A stretch of DNA of 46,334 bases from the NCBI GenBank assembly GCA_903821745.1, contig CAIJMI010000002.1, positions 1 through 46,334 on the forward strand, in the 5' to 3' direction. The stretch comes from Candidatus Gottesmanbacteria bacterium (GTDB taxonomy: Bacteria; Patescibacteria; Microgenomatia; UBA10105; UBA927). The translations under genes were made by a program, and so were the position numbers. Below, piece by piece: positions 23,657 to 32,062 of this stretch. The notes beneath the pieces are model-generated. The model saw nothing but the letters and a program-made list of their open reading frames with translations, was not told where the DNA came from and made no database searches. The first letter of the stretch is position 1, and every line of letters begins with the position of its first letter.

Positions 23657-25837
23657 ATGCAACGGAAACGAAAATATCGAAAACGAGGACCATTTAACTT
23701 AAAACTGAAGAAGCAAACCATTTATACTGTCTCAGCAATCTGGCTGTGGATTTTCTCCGCTATCATTATTTGTTCATTTTTTGGAGAAGGAACCGCGCTG
23801 ATGCGCCTTCGGGATGAACTGTATACCAAAATTGGATGGCTCATGTATCCGCTTCCGGTATTTTTAGTTTCATTAAGCATGTTATTTTTTAAAGTGAAAT
23901 CCGATCTTGCAAAACCCAATGTTCCGACCGGATTTTTCTTGTTTTTACTTTCACTTATCGGTCTGACACAAGCGGGAACTATGGGTGAATGGATGATGCG
24001 GGTGTTATCTGATTCTATAACGGTAGAGGTTGCGTATCTTATTCTCATCGGTATTTTCATTGTTGGACTTATTATAGAATTTAATACGTCACTCGACGGA
24101 TTTGTAAACGTCCTTCTTATGGGTATCCAGCGGATTATGGAATGGGTGGGTGGATTCTTTAAACATCTCTTCTCTCCAAAAGACACGTTTGTGAACGGGC
24201 AAAAACAAATAAAAATCAAAGGTGGGGAATTTATGGACAAACCCATGACCATTAAAGGGTCCGCACCAATTGTCCATACACCCCCAACAGGAAAACCGGC
24301 ACCCGTTGCCGCAGGAACACAAAAACCAATGGATCTTGGAGGAGATTTTAAGATTAACAGTTCCATGGCGCCACAAGAACAACTCATTTGGGAATATCCG
24401 CCTATTTCCCTTCTTTCTGACGGACCGAATCAGCGGGCTGATCGGGGAGATGTGAAATACAACGCAGACACTATTAAAAAGACCTTGGGATCATTCGGTA
24501 TTATGGCAAATGTTGTTGAGGTAAACAAAGGACCGGCCATTACCGAATATGCATTGGAAATTGCACTCGGTACCAAAGTTTCAAAAATCCAGTCATTATC
24601 AAGCGACCTTGCCCTTGCTCTTGCAGCGCCAACTGGACAAGTCCGTATTCAAACCCCAATTCCGGGACGAAATCTCGTTGGCATTGAGATTCCAAATCGT
24701 GGCCTTGAGTTTGTTACCCTTAAACACATGCTGGAATCCGATGTGTTAACGAAAGCAAAAAGTAAATTAACGGTTGCCCTTGGACTTGATGTAGCCGGAA
24801 ATCCGGTGACGGTTGATATTGGAAAAATGCCGCATATGCTCATTGCAGGAACCACAGGCTCCGGAAAATCCGTGCTCGTGAATGCATTTATCAATTCACT
24901 GCTTTTTAGGACAACACCACAGGAAGTAAAACTTATCATGATTGATCCAAAGAGGGTAGAGCTTACGGGATACAACGGCATTCCGCATTTACTTGCTCCC
25001 GTCATTGTGGATGCAGATAAAGCATTAAGTGCGATGCACTATGCAGTCAAAGAAATGGAAAACCGGTACAAACAACTGGCAGAAGTGGGAGTGAAAAATA
25101 TTGACAGCTTTAATGAGCTTGCTGGCATGCAGTCCATGCCGTACATCATTATCTTTATTGATGAACTTGCAACCCTCATGGCGTACGCGCCTGTTGATGC
25201 TGAGGATACGATTTGTAAAATTGCACAAATGTCTCGTGCAGTTGGGATTCATTTAGTCCTTGCTACACAACGGCCAAGCGTTGATGTTATCACGGGACTT
25301 ATCAAAGCAAATATTCCTGCTCGTATCGCATTTAATGTGTCATCCATGATTGATAGCCGTGTGGTTCTCGATATGCCGGGTGCAGAAAAACTGCTTGGTC
25401 GGGGAGACATGCTGTTTATTCCACCGGATCAAAGCAAACCTACCCGTATTCAAGGAACCTATGTTTCAGAACAGGAAGTGAACAAAGTCGTCGAATTTTT
25501 GAAGACAAAAAATTCACCGGTCCAATATACCGAAGAAGTAATGAATACGCCAGTCTCTGCCATGCATAAAAGTGGAGGCGGGGTGAGTGTTTCAGAAGAC
25601 GGAAAAGACCCGTTATTTGATGAAGCGTTCCGGCTTATTTGTCAGCATGACAAAGCATCCGCGTCGCTTTTACAGCGAAGACTGTCTGTCGGATATGCAC
25701 GGGCTGCACGCATTTTGGATCAATTGGAATCTGAAGGAATTATCAGCGCCGGTGAAGGGGCAAAACCTCGGGATGTCCTCATCAAAAATCCCGATGAATA
25801 CTACGCAAATCAACAAGCTGCTCAACAACAAGGATAG
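23657..25837 (+). CDS. ftsK: DNA translocase FtsK
   Basis: This 726-aa protein has four N-terminal TM segments within residues 20-150, a short linker, the alpha and beta motor domains with Walker A GTTGSGKS (398-405), Walker B IIIFIDELATLM and the following RAVGIHLVLATQRPSVDVIT, and a C-terminal winged-helix gamma domain (LLQRRLSVGYARAARILDQL, then ESEGIISAGEG). FtsK pumps chromosome ends through the division septum and reads KOPS-type sequences with gamma. It is the first gene of a run with the RodZ-like and small envelope proteins. Confidence 0.97.
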   Translation: MQRKRKYRKRGPFNLKLKKQTIYTVSAIWLWIFSAIIICSFFGEGTALMRLRDELYTKIGWLMYPLPVFLVSLSMLFFKVKSDLAKPNVPTGFFLFLLSLIGLTQAGTMGEWMMRVLSDSITVEVAYLILIGIFIVGLIIEFNTSLDGFVNVLLMGIQRIMEWVGGFFKHLFSPKDTFVNGQKQIKIKGGEFMDKPMTIKGSAPIVHTPPTGKPAPVAAGTQKPMDLGGDFKINSSMAPQEQLIWEYPPISLLSDGPNQRADRGDVKYNADTIKKTLGSFGIMANVVEVNKGPAITEYALEIALGTKVSKIQSLSSDLALALAAPTGQVRIQTPIPGRNLVGIEIPNRGLEFVTLKHMLESDVLTKAKSKLTVALGLDVAGNPVTVDIGKMPHMLIAGTTGSGKSVLVNAFINSLLFRTTPQEVKLIMIDPKRVELTGYNGIPHLLAPVIVDADKALSAMHYAVKEMENRYKQLAEVGVKNIDSFNELAGMQSMPYIIIFIDELATLMAYAPVDAEDTICKIAQMSRAVGIHLVLATQRPSVDVITGLIKANIPARIAFNVSSMIDSRVVLDMPGAEKLLGRGDMLFIPPDQSKPTRIQGTYVSEQEVNKVVEFLKTKNSPVQYTEEVMNTPVSAMHKSGGGVSVSEDGKDPLFDEAFRLICQHDKASASLLQRRLSVGYARAARILDQLESEGIISAGEGAKPRDVLIKNPDEYYANQQAAQQQG

Positions 25838-25852
25838 TTTTTCTTCCACATT

Positions 25853-26488
25853 ATGAATACCGTTGGTACCATGTTAAAGGAAGCGCGAACTAAGAAAGGC
25901 ATCTCCTTAAATGACGTTGAAAAACAGACAAAAATTCGGTTGAAATTTTTGGAAGCAATTGAGCGAGATGCCTACGAATTATTACCGTCTCCTATTTATG
26001 CCAAAGGATTTGTCAAAAATTACAGTTCGTATTTAGGCCTGGATAGCACTGTGATTATGGCGTTTTTCCGTCGGCAAACCAATGAGGTGAAGCGGTCGAT
26101 CCTGCTGCCAAAAAAAACACAGGATATTGAGTCAAAAGGATTTCGTCTGACACCGGGTCGTTTTATCACGTTTTTGTTAATCGGACTTACCGTGTTGTTC
26201 CTTTCTTATTTTGGTCTCCAATATGGGCAATTACAACGGCCACCAGAGTTAACGATTACCAAGCCAAAAAATGAATCAATTGTTGGAGAGAAGAAATTGG
26301 ATGTATTTGGTGAAACCAATATGGATGCAACAGTGACTGTAAACGGATTGAGTGTAACTGTTCGAAGCGATGGAAAATTTTTTACCCAGGTAGCGCTTGA
26401 GCCGGGAGTTAATACGATAATGGTTGTTTCAACATCCAGATTTGGCAAAACCAAAACAGAAGTGAGAAAAGTAGGACTACAACAATAA
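25853..26488 (+). CDS. RodZ-like membrane protein: helix-turn-helix, TM, Ig-like domain
   Basis: This 211-aa protein has an N-terminal helix-turn-helix of RodZ type (LKEARTKKGISLNDVEKQTK, then LEAIERDAYELLPSPIYAKG, then FVKNYSSYLGLD), a TM helix (about 105-122), then a single extracytoplasmic Ig-like domain (PELTITKPKNESIVGEKKLD, then NGLSVTVRSDGKF). RodZ links MreB to the cell-wall elongation machine; the beta-domain here is of a different type from E. coli RodZ. It lies 15 nt after ftsK. No mreB is in the window, so a cell-shape role is inference. Confidence 0.8.
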   Translation: MNTVGTMLKEARTKKGISLNDVEKQTKIRLKFLEAIERDAYELLPSPIYAKGFVKNYSSYLGLDSTVIMAFFRRQTNEVKRSILLPKKTQDIESKGFRLTPGRFITFLLIGLTVLFLSYFGLQYGQLQRPPELTITKPKNESIVGEKKLDVFGETNMDATVTVNGLSVTVRSDGKFFTQVALEPGVNTIMVVSTSRFGKTKTEVRKVGLQQ

Positions 26489-26492
26489 CTCA

Positions 26493-26521
26493 TTGACAGA
26501 GAATTTGTTTTGGTTTATTGT
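26493..26521 (+). promoter_or_regulatory. Possible promoter before the DUF948-like gene
   Basis: A consensus TTGACA (26493-26498) is followed after 17 nt by TATTGT (26516-26521), a weak -10. The start codon is at 26545. This may give the two small envelope genes a promoter separate from ftsK. Confidence 0.4.
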
Positions 26522-26544
26522 TATTCTACATTTGATTCCTGCCT

Positions 26545-26811
26545 ATGGATCCAGTACAGATCACCATCATTATTATTAGCTTCATTTTAACGACCCTCAT
26601 CGTCATTTTAAGCATTCAGGTTTTTCACATTATGAAAGAATTCCGTATCTCTATTCAAAAGGTAAATAAAATGCTGGATGATGGTGGAAAAGTAACCGGT
26701 ATTGTAAGTGATTCTGCAACAGGACTTGCAGGATTTTTTGGCGGTATTAAAGCAGGAATGAACATTTTATCGATGTTTAAAAAGGAGAGAGAACATGAAC
26801 GAGAATCGTGA
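26545..26811 (+). CDS. Small TM protein, DUF948-like
   Basis: This 88-aa protein has one N-terminal TM helix (VQITIIIISFILTTLIVILS), then an amphipathic helix (EFRISIQKVNKMLDDGGKV), a Gly-rich stretch (GLAGFFGGIKAGMNI) and a charged C-terminus. The pattern resembles DUF948/YtxG-like proteins, which commonly precede YtxH-like genes. The next gene overlaps it by 17 nt, so the two are translationally coupled. Function is unknown; a stress or envelope role is suggested only by the partner. Confidence 0.7.
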   Translation: MDPVQITIIIISFILTTLIVILSIQVFHIMKEFRISIQKVNKMLDDGGKVTGIVSDSATGLAGFFGGIKAGMNILSMFKKEREHERES

Positions 26812-27175
26812 TAACAAATTTATGATTGGTTTTTTCATCGGTGGCTTGATTGGCGCAGGGCTCATGTTTCTCATGGGAACAAAAGAAGGAAAAAAAGTTG
26901 AAAAGATGATTGAGAAAAAAGGAAAAGAAACACTTGATGATTTGGAAGAGAAAGTGGATGAGTTAAAAGAAAAAGGAGAAGAACTCATCAAAAAAGGTGA
27001 AGCAATTAAAGAACAGTTCATGGAACAGATTGAAGACAAAAAAGAAGATTTGACTGAGGAAGCATCAAAACGACTTGATAATGCACTTGCAAGTGTTGTT
27101 GAAGTTCAGGAAAAAGGAGTAACAGCAACAACAAATCTCCGCAAGAGACTGTTTAAGAACGTTCCAAAACGGTAA
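26795..27175 (+). CDS. YtxH-like protein with coiled coil
   Basis: This 126-aa protein starts with the YtxH pattern (FMIGFFIGGLIGAGLMFLMG, then TKEGKKVEKMI), a glycine-zipper-like TM helix, followed by a long Lys/Glu-rich coiled coil (about residues 35-105) and a basic end. A purine-rich AAAGGAGAGAG lies just upstream of its ATG, inside the preceding gene. YtxH proteins are general-stress membrane proteins in Bacillus; the exact role is unknown. Confidence 0.75.
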   Translation: MNENRDNKFMIGFFIGGLIGAGLMFLMGTKEGKKVEKMIEKKGKETLDDLEEKVDELKEKGEELIKKGEAIKEQFMEQIEDKKEDLTEEASKRLDNALASVVEVQEKGVTATTNLRKRLFKNVPKR

Positions 27176-27193
27176 CACTCAAACTTCGGTTGA

Positions 27194-27202
27194 TGATATA
27201 AT
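27194..27202 (+). promoter_or_regulatory. Extended -10 promoter of alaS
   Basis: TGATATAAT is an extended -10 element. Its last base is 6 nt before the alaS ATG at 27209, so transcription is predicted to start at the A of ATG (leaderless). No -35 match is seen. Confidence 0.65.
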
Positions 27203-27208
27203 CGCATC

Positions 27209-29074
27209 ATGACTGCAAATGAGATCCGTGCAAAATATCTTTCCTTTTTTCAAAGTACACCACGAAATCATGTGTTGATTCCATCTGCTCCTCTTGTTCC
27301 TGAAAATGATCCGACCACGCTGTTTAATAGTGCAGGAATGCAGCCACTAATTCCGTATCTTTTGGGGCAACCACACCCACAGGGAAAACGCCTGACAAAC
27401 AGTCAAAAATCATTTCGCAGCCAGGATATTGAAGAAGTGGGAGATAACCGGCACATGACATTTTTTGAAATGTTAGGAAATTGGTCACTCGGTGACTATT
27501 TTAAAAAAGAACAACTTCCATGGATCTATGAATTTTTAACAAAAGAATTAGGCCTTGATGCAAAACGGATATATGTATCCGTTTTTAGCGGAAATGAGAA
27601 TGTTGCAAAAGACGAGGAATCAATTGCGATTTGGAAACATCTAGGTATTCCGGAAGATCATATTTTTTCATATGACGCAAAAAAGAATTGGTGGAGTAGA
27701 TCCGGAACACCAGAAAAAATGAATGCCGGGGAACCGGGTGGACCGGATAGTGAAATTTTTTATGATTTTGGTGAGGAACTGCATCTTCATGAACAATCTC
27801 CATACAAAAATGAAAAATGTCATCCAAACTGCGATTGCGGTAGATTTTTGGAAATTGGAAATTCCGTGTTCATGCAATATAAAAAACTTGCAGACGGATC
27901 ACTGGAAGAACTGCCGCAAAGAAACGTAGATTTTGGAGGAGGTCTTGAGCGGCTCAATGCTGCAGTTAATAATACGCGTGATGTTTTTACAACGGATAGT
28001 TTTTCTGCAATTATCACGATTATTTCCAAAGCAACAAAAAAAGAATACGGAAAAGATGAGGAAGAAACACGGGCAATGCGGATAATTGCAGATCACATGC
28101 GGGGAGCCGTCATGATGATTGCCGATGGGGTATATCCAAGCAACAAACAACAGGGATATGTGCTGCGTCGCCTTATCCGCCGTTCTATGTTGTATGCAAA
28201 AAAACTTGGCGTATGGGGTGATTGGGGATTTGTCAAATCGCTCGTTGCCCCGGTTGCCATGCAATACAAAAGCGCGTATCCATCCGTTCTTGAACAACAA
28301 GAAAAAATAGAAACCGTACTTGTTGATGAAGCAGGACGATTTGGCAAAACCGTCGAAAAAGGATTAAAAGAAATTGAAAAAATGGAAACCGTTGATGGAA
28401 AACAGGCATTTTTGCTGTACGAAACCTACGGATTTCCATGGGAATTAACGGAAGAAATTGCTGTTTCAAAAGGACAGAAGATTAATAGAGAGGAATTTGA
28501 AGAAGCATTTAAAAAACATCAGGCGCTGTCAAGAACTGCATCCGTTGGAATGTTTAAAGGCGGTCTTGCGGATCATTCCGTTGAAACGACAAAGCTGCAT
28601 ACAGCAACACATTTGTTGCATGCATCCCTTCGTAAAGTGTTAGGGACGCATATCGGACAAAAAGGAAGCAATATTACAGTTGAACGGTTGCGGTTTGATT
28701 TTTCACATCCAGAAAAAATAACACCGGAACAACTGATGGAAATTGAACGACTCGTGAATGCTGCAATTTCCGAAAATCTTGAAGTAACGATGAAGGAAAT
28801 GAACAAAGAAGAATCGCTCACGAGTGGCGCACTCGGATTTTTTGTAGAAAAATACGGCGACAGGGTAAAAGTATATACCGTTGGTGATCCAAACGGTGCA
28901 TATTTTAGCCGCGAAATTTGCGGCGGACCGCACGTTTCCTTTACAGGGGAGTTGGGTCACTTTACAATAGATAAAGAGGAGTCTGCGGGAGCCGGTATAC
29001 GCCGGATTTATGGACATCTCGAAAAAAGCAATGAAAATAACGCAACAGTTACAGCATCTCTTTCATCCAAATAA
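27209..29074 (+). CDS. alaS: Alanyl-tRNA synthetase, short form without C-Ala domain
   Basis: This 621-aa protein has class II catalytic motifs (RSQDIEEVGDNRHMTFFEML; NVDFGGGLERLNA), the tRNA-recognition helices, and the editing domain with HTATH at 464-468 and CGGPH near 580, the two halves of its zinc site. A Cys-containing KCHPNCDCGRFLEIGN (about 203-218) replaces the usual acidic stretch before the RFLE.GN motif. The C-terminal oligomerisation and C-Ala region of 876-aa E. coli AlaRS is absent. The mRNA is probably leaderless. The next gene overlaps its 3' end. Confidence 0.95.
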   Translation: MTANEIRAKYLSFFQSTPRNHVLIPSAPLVPENDPTTLFNSAGMQPLIPYLLGQPHPQGKRLTNSQKSFRSQDIEEVGDNRHMTFFEMLGNWSLGDYFKKEQLPWIYEFLTKELGLDAKRIYVSVFSGNENVAKDEESIAIWKHLGIPEDHIFSYDAKKNWWSRSGTPEKMNAGEPGGPDSEIFYDFGEELHLHEQSPYKNEKCHPNCDCGRFLEIGNSVFMQYKKLADGSLEELPQRNVDFGGGLERLNAAVNNTRDVFTTDSFSAIITIISKATKKEYGKDEEETRAMRIIADHMRGAVMMIADGVYPSNKQQGYVLRRLIRRSMLYAKKLGVWGDWGFVKSLVAPVAMQYKSAYPSVLEQQEKIETVLVDEAGRFGKTVEKGLKEIEKMETVDGKQAFLLYETYGFPWELTEEIAVSKGQKINREEFEEAFKKHQALSRTASVGMFKGGLADHSVETTKLHTATHLLHASLRKVLGTHIGQKGSNITVERLRFDFSHPEKITPEQLMEIERLVNAAISENLEVTMKEMNKEESLTSGALGFFVEKYGDRVKVYTVGDPNGAYFSREICGGPHVSFTGELGHFTIDKEESAGAGIRRIYGHLEKSNENNATVTASLSSK

Positions 29075-31355
29075 ACCCCAAGTGAAGGAATTGTATCTTT
29101 CTTTGACGATATTGCATCAGCACATTGCTGGATGCACCTGGTCGATTGGTCAAGATGAAGTGCTTGAGGTTGTGAGCTGTGACTCTGCAGACAGTCTGGA
29201 TACATCCTGGGCAAAACGGATTGAAGCTGCGGATGATGTTTTAGGCAAACTGCAGGATGCCAGTGGAACAGACAATATTCATAATACCGTTTTAGGATTT
29301 GCTCCAGAATTTTTGAGTAAGGAAGGAAATATCTCCCATGCAATCCGTCCTGATTTAAAACGGTTAACAACCATGCTGGAATTAAAACCGGTTGGTTTTG
29401 TAAGTGTTGATACGGCAATTATTTTTCAGATTAAACATGAAGAAGGAGTTCCGCCAAGTGTGATTCTCCTTGATGTGACAGGAGAGACACTGGAAGTTTC
29501 CTTATATCGGGTTGGTGCATGTGTCGGGAGCCGGTCAGTCAAGGTGAGTGAATTTATTGTTGAGGATGTTGAGACCGCAATAAAAAGTTTTCCGGACATG
29601 GAAATTCTTCCGTCTCGGATGATTTTATATGGTGCAGGAAAAGAAATACTTGAAAATATTAAATCACAATTATTGACGCATCAATGGACCAGTCGGGCAA
29701 ATTTTCTTCATTATCCGACAATCGATATATTTTCTTTTGATGATATTTCTCACGCGGTTGCGCTTGCTGGAGCGAGCGAACTGACAGCAACTTTTGTTGA
29801 AGAAAAAATAGAAGAACAGGCAAGTATAGGAGAAGAAGAGGAAGACGGAGAAACTATTGCGACGGTCATTGCCCAACAGGGGCAGACACAAGATGAACCA
29901 CCAACAATGACTGAGGAGACACTGAAAGAAATTGACGTGATACCACAGGAAGAACCAAAAGAAGAACAAGACCAGCCAGAAGAGGAAGAGACGCTTCCTG
30001 AGGTAACACTGGATGATGCAAATGTTGTTCCCGTTGCTGCGGAAGAATTTGGATTCCATTCCGGAAAAGATGTCCTTTCGGAGCCAGAAGAAGAATCAAG
30101 AAAAGAAGAACAGCAAATAAAAAAACCAATGGCAGTTTTGGCTGTTGGGAAAAATATTTCAGAGACTGTGAAGTCTTTCTTTTCAAAGATTCAAGGAATA
30201 CATCTTGCAAAAAGCAAATCCCATTTTCCTATTTTTCCGGTTGTTGGTATTGCCATTGCGGTGTTTGGGATTCTCGGTACATTGTATTATTTCCTTCCAA
30301 AAGCAACTGTGACGCTTACGGTTGTTCCAAATACAGTAAAGAAAGAAAAAACCATTACAATTTCAACGGCAGCTGCCGCAGTTGATGGGACAAAGTTTAT
30401 AGTTCCCGGTAAAAAATTAGAGCAATCCGTGTCCGGAGAAAAAGTATCGCCCGTGACAGGCAAAAAACGAATTGGGGATCCTGCAAAAGGTACTGTAGTT
30501 GTGTACAACAAAGCGGTTGCATCCAAAACCTTGAAAAAAGGAACAGTGCTCGTTGGTAACACGTTGCAATTTACGCTGGATAGTGATGTAGATGTCGCAT
30601 CAGCCAGCGAATCAATTGGGTCAATCACATTTGGAAAAGCAACAGCCGCGGTGACAGCTGCGGTGATCGGGGAAGAAGGAAATCTTGCAGCAGGTGTTGA
30701 ATTTACGTTTAAAGATGTTTCATCAAGTGTTCTGATTGCAAGAAACGATCAGCCGTTTGTTGGAGGGAAAAGCCGTGAAACGACCGTCGTGTCACGTGCT
30801 GATTATGATGCAATGGTAAAAGCATTAACGGATGAGTTGGTCGTAAAAGCAAAAGCAGATTTATTAGCAGGTGTTGCAGGTGGAGAAAAAATGATTGATC
30901 AAACTATAAAAACGGCAGTTACCAGTAAAACCTTCACGGAAGAATTGGATCAGGAAGCAACACAACTTCATGGAAAAGTGACGATTACGATATCAGGTAT
31001 TTCTTACAGCGAACAGGATATTAAATCCATTCTTTTGTCTCTTGCACAGGCGGATATTCCAAGCGGGTATGTGATGAATGAAGGAAGAACAGTGGTGAGT
31101 GTTGATAATCCGGTGGTGAAAAAAGACGGAAATATTACAGCAACTGCATCAATCTCACTCGTATCCATTCCAAATATTGATGTGACAAAAATTCGCAGTG
31201 ATTTGGTCGGAAAAAATTCAAAAAATGTGGAAGCGATATTTAAAAATATTGCAGGAATCGGTAGTGCGGAATTTTTGTTTTCGCGTTCGATGATTAAAAA
31301 TAGATTTCCGATCAACCCTAAAAACATTCGTATTGATGTCGTTGTTGGTCAGTAA
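29010..31355 (+). CDS. Actin-like (ASKHA) domain - TM - baseplate-J-like fusion protein
   Basis: This 781-aa protein has three parts. Residues about 25-260 resemble an actin/PilM-type ATPase fold: VILLDVTGETLEVSLYRVGA as phosphate-1-like and PSRMILYGAGKEILENI as the adenosine/phosphate-2-like element. Residues 265-370 are a very acidic linker. A TM helix at about 407-429 is followed by FLPKATVTLTVVPNTVKKE and a region like the baseplate J/gp47 family (GTVVVYNKAVASKTLKKGTV; LIARNDQPFVGGKSRETTVV). The ATG at 29010 overlaps alaS by 65 nt; ATG 29031 or GTG 29082 are alternatives. The sortase starts 2 nt downstream. It may be an envelope-spanning machine; the activity is unknown. Confidence 0.75.
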   Translation: MDISKKAMKITQQLQHLFHPNKPQVKELYLSLTILHQHIAGCTWSIGQDEVLEVVSCDSADSLDTSWAKRIEAADDVLGKLQDASGTDNIHNTVLGFAPEFLSKEGNISHAIRPDLKRLTTMLELKPVGFVSVDTAIIFQIKHEEGVPPSVILLDVTGETLEVSLYRVGACVGSRSVKVSEFIVEDVETAIKSFPDMEILPSRMILYGAGKEILENIKSQLLTHQWTSRANFLHYPTIDIFSFDDISHAVALAGASELTATFVEEKIEEQASIGEEEEDGETIATVIAQQGQTQDEPPTMTEETLKEIDVIPQEEPKEEQDQPEEEETLPEVTLDDANVVPVAAEEFGFHSGKDVLSEPEEESRKEEQQIKKPMAVLAVGKNISETVKSFFSKIQGIHLAKSKSHFPIFPVVGIAIAVFGILGTLYYFLPKATVTLTVVPNTVKKEKTITISTAAAAVDGTKFIVPGKKLEQSVSGEKVSPVTGKKRIGDPAKGTVVVYNKAVASKTLKKGTVLVGNTLQFTLDSDVDVASASESIGSITFGKATAAVTAAVIGEEGNLAAGVEFTFKDVSSSVLIARNDQPFVGGKSRETTVVSRADYDAMVKALTDELVVKAKADLLAGVAGGEKMIDQTIKTAVTSKTFTEELDQEATQLHGKVTITISGISYSEQDIKSILLSLAQADIPSGYVMNEGRTVVSVDNPVVKKDGNITATASISLVSIPNIDVTKIRSDLVGKNSKNVEAIFKNIAGIGSAEFLFSRSMIKNRFPINPKNIRIDVVVGQ

Positions 31356-31357
31356 GT

Positions 31358-32062
31358 ATGCCATTGTATCGTTATGTAAAACATGTTCCTAAAGCACCGG
31401 TTCGTCGGTCTACTATCGTATCCTTTATTTTTATGGGACTCGGATTTGGGATTCTTGCATGGACCATATGGCCAATTATTGCATTTAGTGCAGTTACGGA
31501 AGGGGTGCTTGCAAAAACAGTTTCCCCAATTGCCGCATCTGCATTTAGTACAACACAAATGATTGCAGGTGTTGTCCAAGCAGCAGATTCAGAAAATCCG
31601 AGTTCTTGGTACCCGACGCGACCTCAAAAAAAGATAACCGCTGGAGTAAATATATACACCATAACAGTTCCTAAATTACGTATTGCGAATGCAAATGTAA
31701 TTGTATCTGGAGATGATTTAGCCGTAAGTTTGATTCATTATGGTGGAACACCACTTCCGGGTCAGTATGGAAACGCGGTGGTATTTGGCCATTCCACGTT
31801 GCCACAATTTTATAATCCAGCAAATTACCATTCAATTTTTTCAACCCTTCCTTCGATGGAAATTGGGGATATAGCAACAGTGTCTGTTGATGGCATTGAA
31901 TATGTGTTTAAAGTATTTGATAAAGTTGTGGTTGAACCGACGGATTTAACGCCACTTGAGCAAAAATTTGATGATTCCTATCTGACGCTGGTTACCTGTG
32001 TTCCTCCAGGAACAATGTGGAAACGGTTAAATGTGAAAATGCGGTTGGTAAAAAATATATGA
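31358..32062 (+). CDS. Sortase (class D/E-like)
   Basis: This 234-aa protein has a cytoplasmic N-terminus, a TM helix (about 19-45) and a sortase beta-barrel (ITVPKLRIANANVIVSGDDL). The catalytic triad is visible: His145 in VVFGHST, Cys214 in LTLVTCVPPGT and Arg223 in WKRLNVKMRL. Sortases cleave C-terminal sorting signals and attach proteins to peptidoglycan or to each other. Two likely substrates with MP[TV]SGS tails are in this window (345-1649 and 6488-7249). It begins 2 nt after the baseplate-J-like gene and overlaps the next gene by ATGA, so all are one transcript. Confidence 0.92.
   Translation: MPLYRYVKHVPKAPVRRSTIVSFIFMGLGFGILAWTIWPIIAFSAVTEGVLAKTVSPIAASAFSTTQMIAGVVQAADSENPSSWYPTRPQKKITAGVNIYTITVPKLRIANANVIVSGDDLAVSLIHYGGTPLPGQYGNAVVFGHSTLPQFYNPANYHSIFSTLPSMEIGDIATVSVDGIEYVFKVFDKVVVEPTDLTPLEQKFDDSYLTLVTCVPPGTMWKRLNVKMRLVKNI

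Noticed and set aside
32060..32062. Possible TGA recoding (Gracilibacteria/Absconditabacteria code)
   Set aside because: TGA ends the sortase exactly at the conserved C-terminus, in an ATGA overlap with the next gene. I saw no in-frame TGA needing read-through in conserved genes.
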